In this document: piece by piece, positions 56,444 to 64,000 of the stretch
Numbering within the stretch: position 1 is the stretch's first letter
How the letters are laid out: each line of letters opens with the position of its first letter
Origin: Agapanthus africanus
Taxonomy: Eukaryota; Streptophyta; Magnoliopsida; Asparagales; Amaryllidaceae
Length of the DNA: 64,000 nt
Direction of reading: 5' to 3'
Assembly: GCA_030015575.1 (NCBI GenBank)
Contig: CM057339.1
Coordinates: forward strand, 772,164,809 to 772,228,808
Made by a program: the position numbers and the translations under genes
The notes under the pieces: model-generated
What the model was told of the DNA's origin: nothing
What the model saw: only the letters and a program-made list of their open reading frames with translations
Databases searched by the model: none

Positions 56444-58620
56444 CTCGCCATTAACTTCGTCTAGCTTTGTTTGATGTGTTTTTCAGTTCCGATCGACCAA
56501 AATTCCAAAAACCCAATTTTAGTTCACATCAGTTTTCTGTTGAAATTTTTTGAAGTCTAAAAATTTTTCAGGTGGTCTCAGAATGATGTGCAGGGAGTTC
56601 TAAGATCTCTGGGAAAATTCGAGACAATGATCCCTCAGCTCGAGCGCGGAACCGCGGCAAAACCCCCTTGTTGCCGCGGTTCCGCCGCAGGTTGGTGGGA
56701 TCAATGCTTCGAAATTCTCCAGTGGGCTTCTGGGCTGTAATTAGGGGATTTGGAATATAATTTTGGGCCCAGAATTTCTGTGAATACTACAGTATTGCTT
56801 GGGGGCCCACTTGTTAATTTTTGATCGATCGGATATTTTAAACACATTTTTCACAGTATTTACATTATATCTGCGACCGTGAATGTCATTCGATCGGTAA
56901 ATCCGGTCTAACTGCTATAGCCCGGTTAGACGGATTTGCGAACGTGACTTTCACGTTGATGTTTTGTGTTTTTGCTGTGATGTTGCGGATCGGTCGTGGG
57001 AATAGCCTGGATGCAATGCTAGTACAGTGTTGTTGTATTATGTACATTTGATATTGCGGGGCGAGCGTCCGACATGTGGACTGCCGTCACTGCCTGTTTG
57101 TATTATTCTTTTGAGGCACGACCTGGTTGCGGTCGATGTACCCGTTGTATGTATATTTTACTTTCTGTACTAGGATTACCCCGCGGAGGGGTGCACGGAT
57201 AGCCGGGTTCTGGAGGGCAACAAGCCCGCATCTCATGGCATTGGGACGGAGGGGGCTTCACTCTAGGATTGGCGGGCTATTCGCCGCACTCGTAGGGCGT
57301 ACAGGTTGACCCAGGAGGGGTGCCCAAGTTACCGGATTCCGTGAAGTGCTGGGTGGTCCATTCACGGCGCTGAAGGGGGCTGCCTCGCTTCAGGTTTTGG
57401 CGGGTAACTTGCCGCGCCCATAGGGGTCTAGGATTTCATTGCATAGGCTATCCACACGACCAGGGGAACGTCGGGTTTCAGTAGTGGCTCTGTGAAACCC
57501 GGGGATCCCAGATATCTGTATTGTTCTGTGATGCTGTACATTTCTGTGATGTTGCATTTTTATCACGCCTTGAGCGAATATAATATATTGGTATATATAT
57601 TAGTAGATGTTGTATATGTTTTGCATCCGCGCTAGTCCAGTCCCCGCTCTGTCGTTAGTTAGCTAACCTAACGGGTGATGACGGGACCCAGTGGCGAATG
57701 CGGATGGCATATACATACGTCAGTATATTTTCGTTCTTTGTGGTGTGATCAATTGATGGGACTGCATTGATTCGGATCAATGCAAGTTAAAACAAACCTA
57801 TTCTGATGTTGTTGGAACACTTTTCAAAAAGCTGTTATTGCAAGGACGTTCACTTTTGTTTTGCATCGTGGTATTCATTTGGAATATCCTGCTCCTCAGT
57901 CGACGAGGCAAGGGCCGAGATCCCTTCACCGGGAGTGACCCCTTGGACAGAAGTTTGCGTCAGGGCATTAACTTCACTATAGCCGATTACTTTTGCTTTG
58001 CACCGTGGTATTCAGTTGGAATATCCTTCACCTCATTCTACGGGGAAAGAGCCGAGATCCCTTCACCGGGAGTGACCTCTTTAGCAAAAGTTTTCGTCAC
58101 TATATTTTCTAAAAGCTATCCGTTCCTTCAACGATATCAAGTTCATTACGTTAAAGGTTTTCGCCAGAAACCATTCGTAGCCCTCCGTCGTTTCAGACGG
58201 GTAGCACGTAGTATTCATGCTATGTTTGTTGACCTTCGTCAAGGCATAGTGCATGGTAGCTGCTTGTTGCCTTTCTGCTGCATAGATAGATGTGTTGGTT
58301 TGGGACAGTCGTATAGCCTTGTTGACCTTCGTCAAGGGCTTGTACGGGTGGGTTCAAATTAACCTGGACAATGACGGGTGGAACTTGACATGTGACTTAT
58401 GATTTGTTGACCTTCGTCAAGGTCATAAGAGCATGGGGCAGAAATCACATCGGGAGTTTCAAAAGAACTGAAACTTGCCAGATATGCGCATACCTTCTGG
58501 AGTGTGATGACGTGAGCGGATTCCGTCACGTTGTCATGCGATGATATTTGGATCCCGATTCCCACTGATGAGTTGGTTTACTCCTCGGGTGACCCCGACT
58601 AATTCTTCTTTCAGGTTTGG
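56444..58620 (+). other. Leader of K3
   Basis: 2.2 kb without coding signal. It contains the twin CCGCGG module (56644-56688), a ~137-bp imperfect tandem duplication (about 57840-58100, with ccgagatcccttcaccggga twice), and three TTGAC-cttc-GTCAA hairpins (58229, 58322, 58407). Most of it is found reversed in K2. Confidence 0.78.
56644..56688 (+). repeat. Twin CCGCGG palindrome in the K3 leader
   Basis: GCGCGGAACCGCGGC and GCCGCGGTTCCGCCGC with flanking atgatccc...gggatcaat, which are also inverted, about 200 bp after the PBS. Confidence 0.9.
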
Positions 58621-58829
58621 AGGAGAATTTGAGGTACAGTGGGAGGTTTCCAGATTAGATAAATTGGTAACCATTCTGATCTAGGATAGAGTGCACGCTG
58701 AGTGTTTCTTTTCTCTCTCTCTGGCAGCGACCATTGACCCGACCCTAGACTATGACTCAGTGACCAAGTTGACCGAACCTTCTTAACACTGGCTTTTGGA
58801 TTGTCAGAGTTGCAGACCTCATTGCCACT

Positions 58830-59640
58830 CCTACTTTTACCCTTTTCTCCAGGACACCCCGTATTACTACGAACGTCCACTTCCATTGGACAAAACCATC
58901 GTATGGTTAGATACGAACTCGAAGGAATTCGAGGATGGTTTCCGGTTCTGGAGAAAACGGATAGGATTATTCAGTTATCTTTTCCCTTTTACCTTCTCTC
59001 AAGTTGTGAGTACTCCTTGGTTTAGGAGATAGTACACCTATTACGCAAATTGGATAGTCTTCTTCCAAACCTTAGGCTGGTGCCGACCGGTAGGGAATGA
59101 AGAAAACCAATTAGCCTAAACGGTGTGCAGAAGGTATTAAGATTAAGACAAAGAAAGGGATTAGTAAGAGGGCAAAGTAAATTGCGACTGATATTCACGA
59201 CCAAACCAAGTATTTCTTCGCCAATCCTATATCACCTTTGTATTTCTCCAGGACACTCCGTATCACTACGAAGATCCACAGTTTATTGGATACTCCATCG
59301 TATGGTTATATACGAACTCGAAAGGAACTTGTTCCAGTTCGGGGATGGATTCTGGTCCAGGAGATATAGGAATATGGTTTATTCGGTTGTCTTTTATCTT
59401 CACCTTCTCTCGCATTGCGAGTGCTCCTAGGATTAGGACAGTACACCCATTATGCTTACTGGATAGTCTTCTTCCAAACCATAGGCTGGTGCCGAACGGT
59501 AGGGAAGGAAGAAAACCATTTGGCCTAAGGGGTATGCAGAAGGTAATGACTAAAGACATATAAAGGGATTTGGAGAGGTGGCAAAGAATTATACGGTTAT
59601 AGTTGTGAATCTGGATAATGGTAGAGGCATTACTAGGAAT
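58830..59640 (+). repeat. ~400-bp tandem duplication in the K3 internal region
   Basis: Two direct copies (about 58830-59228 and 59229-59640) starting at ctccaggacac; offset 399 bp. K2 has one copy (about 51100-51500, reversed). Confidence 0.82.
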
Positions 59641-59656
59641 ACCAGGATACCCCATC

Positions 59657-60553
59657 GAAACATTTCAATGTTTCAGTTCAGCTGTGTACTGTTAAAAGAA
59701 AACTGATTTCCCGATTGGACACTTGCTCCAGGGTATGTATTTACCAGGTTTGATTCTCACATCTGTATGGTTTTACAGATGATGAGTGGGAGTAAGTTAT
59801 TAGGAATAGGGTAATCATCCTCATTATATCGGGATTCGTTGTAATCGGTGATATTTGAGGAGATCATCTGGGCTGTTTGCCGGTCGGCAAATATTTGGTT
59901 TTGAATATCCGCTGTTGTGCACCAATTTCAAATTGATATATCTGTGCGTCTATTTTCATAGAGTGAGATATACCTTTTGATATTATATCAATGACATTTA
60001 CCTATATCAGTGGATGGTTAGGTAAGGAGCATTAAACAGCGGTGTAATTCTTCTTAACCATAAGTACAGTTTTCAACCTACGACACACAGTGAAAGAGTT
60101 GTTAGACTCAGCGGACTTATACAGAGTATTGTATATTGTCCAGTGTCCATTAGGACAGAAGGGTTGGTCCTCATACTATATTCTGTTTACTTTTAACTTC
60201 TCTAGTTCTTAGACATGTGTTTCGTTGAAACACAGGGTCTAAGTTTTGAGGAGTTATAGGTATTTGAATAGAGTAGAGAACCAGGTGTAGCAAGTATCGG
60301 GATTCTTCAAAGTGATCGAAGATGTAGATACTTGTGTATGGTATTCAGTTGATAGTAATGATAAAGAGAAATTGCTTCTCTTTCAGGTTACTCATAATTG
60401 GAAGCATTCCTAAATTGAGTAACGCTGATCGGCCTCTCTCCATTTAGTTGACATGCACTGGAGACAGCTGCATGATTTGAATCTGGTTAATTTAAATCAG
60501 TGCCTCTGGTTCTATATTGGATATAGAACAGTTCATATCTTAACGTTGTTAAG
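59657..60553 (+). pseudogene. K3: hairpin-rich decayed coding region up to the end of integrase
   Basis: Protein traces occur only at its right end (ALETAA-type segment near 60455). Perfect hairpins: GAAACATT-tc-AATGTTTC (59657), CATCTGTA-tggttt-TACAGATG (59760), TTTGCCG-gt-CGGCAAA (59876), CTTAGAC..TGTGTTTC-gtt-GAAACACA..GTCTAAG (60208-60243), AAAGAGAA-attgc-TTCTCTTT (60363), GTTCTATAT-tgg-ATATAGAAC (60509) and CTTAAC-gtt-GTTAAG (60539). Confidence 0.75.
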
Positions 60554-61108
60554 GTACGGGGAGTTGTCCGGCTTATGATTAAAACCAGACTCTGGATAAC
60601 TCAAGGCACGTTTCTGTAATGGCTGTTTGTGGGTTGACCCAGGCTATGACGAGGGTTGACTTTCTACCATCTGGCAGATCAATAGAAATATTGTTCTAGA
60701 CTCGCCACAGTTTTATTAAAAATGGATTTTTTTTCAAAAACAGAAGTGGGAGTATGGTAGAACTGGAAGTGATTCCAGAACCGCAAATGATTACTGAAGA
60801 TTTGATAAGGAACCTAAAGATTCAATCTGATTTGACATTCCATTGGCCACTCCGCAGATAAGGTGGGTAACTTCAGGCACCCGAGAGGTACTCCGGTAGC
60901 CTCAAGGACGGTGACAGGGAAGTTCTTGTTTACCCACACTTGCCATTGTTGTTGTTCCAGGCTGCGAGACCCGGCAGGAGGATGAGTATAGCGTCGTTCT
61001 AAACTAGCTTTAGAAGTGCACGTCTATATGACTCTGCCAGAGGGTTGTCGTAGTCAGTGGGAGCAGCGGAAGCATTGGTGGACATCAGGCTTATGTCTAT
61101 TTATAGAC

Positions 61109-63230
61109 TGTTGGAGATAGTGCCCTCATAGTCAATTATTGGATCGCAGGTACGTGATTGCAATGATTGCGGAGGACCTATCCCGGTAGCACAGTCTTAC
61201 TCGAGATGATAGTATGCTATCTGGTTTGCCTTTATCAGTCGTGTACATGTTCAGGTGACTGATTGCATGTTACACTTTGATAGAGCCCTTAGGATCTTGC
61301 TTTACTACCAACAGTATGATGGCGATCATATACGTGAGAGTTGGGTAGTTTATATGCATATCCTTAATTGTGGTCCCTAGTCGTGGGAGTTTCGAGACAG
61401 GGCATCGATACTCCGGAGTAGACTAGTGTATACAGTCGAGACCCCGACGAGGGGCGGTGGCCAGTCTCACAAGCCACTGGTGTCAGTTGGATCACCTAAG
61501 ATGTATACAGGTGCTCATTGGGTTATGAGTACACCGGACAGGACTCGCCGGGAATCTGCTAGTTAGTACTATACCTATCGTCAGATAGCAGTTCCCTGGT
61601 GACATGTGTACAGGTTAGTTCATCGACCTGAGGTCGTCATTTGTCTCGTGTGAGTTCCCACTGTGCTTTGATTTCTACCCTACCACGGCTCAAAGGAGTC
61701 GTGCAAACAGGTAGCTTTTGGGTACAGTCCCGAGCCATATGGAGGCACGTGAGCGGATCGGCAGGGGATTCATCTCTCCCGGTATTGGGGGCGAGGTCGT
61801 GCTGTGTCTAGGAGAGCCATTACACAAAGTCCATGGCCATGGCAGGAGATTTACTGGTAGGTACTCCAGTAGTATCTCAGGGTGTGATTGGGCTTCACTC
61901 CGACACGACTTATACTGCTATTGGGAGTCTGACGTTACTAGCCCCCTAGGCAGATATGCGATACTCATTGACGAACGGACCGGACTGTATATACATTGTC
62001 ACTGTTAGGCTCAGTAGGGTTTTCCGGATGAGTGCGCTCATCGGCATCCCTTGAGGTCAGTCCATGGGCAGCCGTTATGCATAGCTAGTGCCGCTGACGG
62101 TTTATGGTTAAACCCACTGCCAGGGTACTAACGAGTCATTAGAGTCCCCCACAGACAGTTTCCCAAGTTCGGGCGAAACGTTGTAGAGGCCGTATGGTTT
62201 TATGGCAGGGTTCGGAAAATGCACGTGCGTTTACGCACGTGTTATTTTTCGGGCAGATAATACTGGTCGGCTTTGGTTTAAGCCGGATCCGAGTATTATA
62301 TTGAGTAGGTATAATATCTTTGTCTCAGTTGCATTTGTATTCGGTCGTAATACAAATGCGGGTATATTTATACAGTTTCGGGGTTGTCCTGAAATTCGTT
62401 TCAGGATCACTTTTGGAAGTTGCCAGTTTCCAGTTTTCTATCAGCCGTCTTTTAACATTCGGTTAAAGACGGATTTATCTTTTCTACAGATGAGGTGAGT
62501 CAGTGTTCTAGAATATTCTAGATGTGGTGACTAGGCTACTTGTTGTTGAGTTTTCATTGGATACATTAAAGAGATGATGACTAGGTTATTAGATTCAATG
62601 TTTGCATTAAAGGCTTTTAGTGACTCATGCTTCCTTTAATGATCATGATAAGCTTCATCTTTTGCTTAGAGTCACCCCCCCCCTCTCCTACACTCACCTC
62701 CCTCCTTTGTTTAAATTGGCCGGCCACTTCATAGAAAGAGAGAGAATTGATTCATTGTTTTTTGGCCAAAGATTTCATATAGTTTGGATGCATGGAAATT
62801 TCCTAGTTCAATTTCCATTCATCCGATTCCCTCGGCAACTTCATTAACCGATCGTCCACGGACTTGGACGAAGTGAGACAAAGTCATCTACTCATTCTCT
62901 ACATCATTCTTGGTCGTCTCTTTTGGCAAACTTGACGATCGAGTTGCCTCGAGTCAGAGGCGGGAGCCCGTTTAAAGAACCGATCATGTGGTGCCACCTC
63001 GACGAGGAGATCGGAGATCGACGAGATCGGAGCAGCCGCAACGGAGCGTGGGATGATGGTTGAAGAACGAAGGACTCGGATCGTTCGGTATAACCTTTCT
63101 ACACTCTTTACAGTTTGTTAGTTTAGCAATAATGGCAGATCCGGGTTAAAGTATACGATAGCGCCAGTTAAAAGTTTTTGTTCCGCATTTTGGCGTCTGT
63201 AGACTGCCGGGGCGCTAGCGTAGACTTACA
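61109..63230 (+). repeat. 5' LTR of K4
   Basis: 2.12 kb, TGTTGGAGATAG...GACTTACA. Hairpins: CACGTGCGT-tt-ACGCACGTG (62222-62241), GCATTTGTATT-cggtcgt-AATACAAATGC (62331-62359), TCCTGAAA-ttcg-TTTCAGGA (62387-62406) and an 11-bp stem with one bulge (62445-62472). Confidence 0.92.
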
Positions 63231-63231
63231 G

Positions 63232-63243
63232 TGGTATCAGAGC
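63232..63243 (+). promoter_or_regulatory. Primer-binding site, initiator tRNA-Met type (K4)
   Basis: TGGTATCAGAGC one base after the LTR. Confidence 0.95.
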
Positions 63244-63441
63244 CTCACCATTTTGCTATGCTAACTTGTGCTAACGCGTTTAAAACTTCGATCCAACCGG
63301 AAATCGAAAACTGCAAAAATCCAAGCCGACAGTTTCTGTTGTTTTTAAACGGTCTCAAAAATTATTTCTGGATGTCTTAAAAATCAGAGCAGGGTTTTCT
63401 AAGAACTACGACGAAATTTGGGGTCGTGATCCCTCCAAGTT

Positions 63442-63488
63442 GCCGCGGAAGCGCGGCCAAACCCATGGTTTGGCCGCGCAACCGCGGC
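63442..63488 (+). repeat. 22-bp-arm hairpin form of the CCGCGG module in the K4 leader
   Basis: Left arm 63442-63463 (GCCGCGGAAGCGCGGCC then AAACC), loop cat, right arm 63467-63488. The arms match at 20 of 22 positions. It lies about 200 bp after the PBS, as in K3. Confidence 0.93.
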
Positions 63489-64000
63489 CACGTGGGGAGC
63501 ACGTGCTCCCAAATTTTGTCAGATGGTTCTCTGTGGGATTTTGGGGTTTTTGATATATATCGTTTTGGCCCAGATTTTGTTACTGTTCACCAGTAAGTCG
63601 TGGGGCCCACTTTTTGATATTTGGTCGATCGAAATTTAAACGCGTTAGTTTACAGTGCTTACATTATATCTCCGACCGGGAATGTCATTTGATCGGTAAA
63701 CCGCGTCTGATTGCTATAGTTCTTTTAGATGGGTTTGCGAACGTGACATTCGCGTTGATGTTCTGTGTTGTGCTGTGATATTGCGGATTATGTTGTGGTG
63801 GATAGCAGTGTGCAATGGTAGTACAGTTTGAGTTTATTTGTACATTTGATATTGCGGGGCGAGCGTCCAACATGTGGACTGCCGTCACTGCCTGTTGTAT
63901 AATATTCTTTTTGGGCACGACCAGGTTGCGGTCGATGTACCTATTGTACTATTTTTCATTACTGTACTAGGTTTTGCCCCGCGACGGAGTGCACGGATAG

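Larger units (their letters stand above)
54208..61108 (+). mobile_element. K3: decayed Ty1/copia element, 5' part
   Basis: 5' LTR (54208-56430), tRNA-Met PBS (56432-56443), 2-kb leader, decayed gag/integrase region (58600-60600), and linker with VELEVIPEPQ (about 60755). It ends in early RT at 61108 where K4 begins. K1 continues past this point (after 33728), which shows that K4 interrupts K3. No long reading frame remains. Confidence 0.82.
61109..64000 (+). mobile_element. K4: Ty1/copia element, 5' part, runs off the window
   Basis: 5' LTR (61109-63230), PBS (63232-63243) and leader to the window end. The left flank is RT of K3 (ends ...atttatagac); the uninterrupted sequence is seen in K1 near 33715-33735. 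The other end and its target duplication are outside the window. Confidence 0.88.

Noticed and set aside
58796..59563. Several 70-100-codon frames in K3
   Set aside because: They lie in the tandem-duplicated decayed region, are not conserved between the two units, and match no copia domain I could recognise.
61109..63230. 3' LTR of K3
   Set aside because: It is followed by a PBS and leader and preceded by mid-RT sequence, not a PPT, so it is the 5' LTR of a separate insertion, K4.

Overview
The window is plant nuclear DNA made entirely of transposable elements. I found no host gene, tRNA, rRNA, CRISPR array or bacterial-type feature. Evidence for a plant (angiosperm) is tRNA-Asp and initiator tRNA-Met primer-binding sites, Athila/Tat-type and Tekay/Del-type Ty3 polyproteins, Ty1/copia remnants, an RTE-type LINE tail, 5-bp target duplications, TATAAATA promoters inside LTRs, and decay dominated by C-to-T and G-to-A stop codons. 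The species cannot be named from this sequence.

Layout. (1) Element A, 1-11234 (+), is a nearly complete Athila/Tat-type Ty3 element whose 5' LTR is cut by the window edge. It has a tRNA-Asp PBS, a 1.2-kb leader, gag-pol interrupted by a 586-bp LINE and one frameshift, a 1.7-kb non-coding 3' part with repeated polypurine motifs, and a 1580-bp 3' LTR. (2) Element B, 11235-14319 (+), is a related gag-pol fragment into which A inserted; it stops inside RT. (3) Element C, 14323-33052 (+), is a Tekay/Del-type chromovirus. Its 5' LTR lacks about 210 bp and hosts two later insertions: a solo LTR of the A family (S1, 14475-15885) and a minus-strand non-autonomous Athila-type element (N, 17835-24727). 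C's gag-pol (25267-29908) carries two short GT-AG introns. (4) K1, 33053-36850 (+), is the 3' part of a decayed Ty1/copia element with its 3' LTR. (5) Element T, 36851-48014 (+), is a heavily decayed second chromovirus, split by a 3.83-kb reverse solo LTR (S2, 39761-43590). (6) 48015-49545 is a hairpin island of unknown origin. (7) K2 (minus, 49546-54207), K3 (54208-61108) and K4 (61109 to the window end) are copia copies of K1's type; K3 sits inside K2's LTR and K4 inside K3's RT region.

How it fits together. The nesting gives a relative chronology. One deletion joining B to C at 14320 can account for the missing 3' half of B, the missing start of C, and the missing left flanks of K1 and T. 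N encodes a Gag-like protein but no enzymes. It shares the PBS, leader block and PPT cassette of the A family, so it is probably mobilised by an A-type relative.

Most unusual signals: a twin CCGCGG palindrome module found in Athila-type LTRs and leader and also in the leaders of unrelated copia elements; a 1.5-kb island of some 25 to 30 different small hairpins bracketed by CACGTG-bearing GC-rich hairpins; copia LTRs in which hairpins persist at homologous sites while the arms change; a stem-AGGA-stem hairpin before the PPT in two Ty3 lineages; and the two in-frame-restoring introns of element C. All coordinates and motifs were read by eye, and no database search was run.
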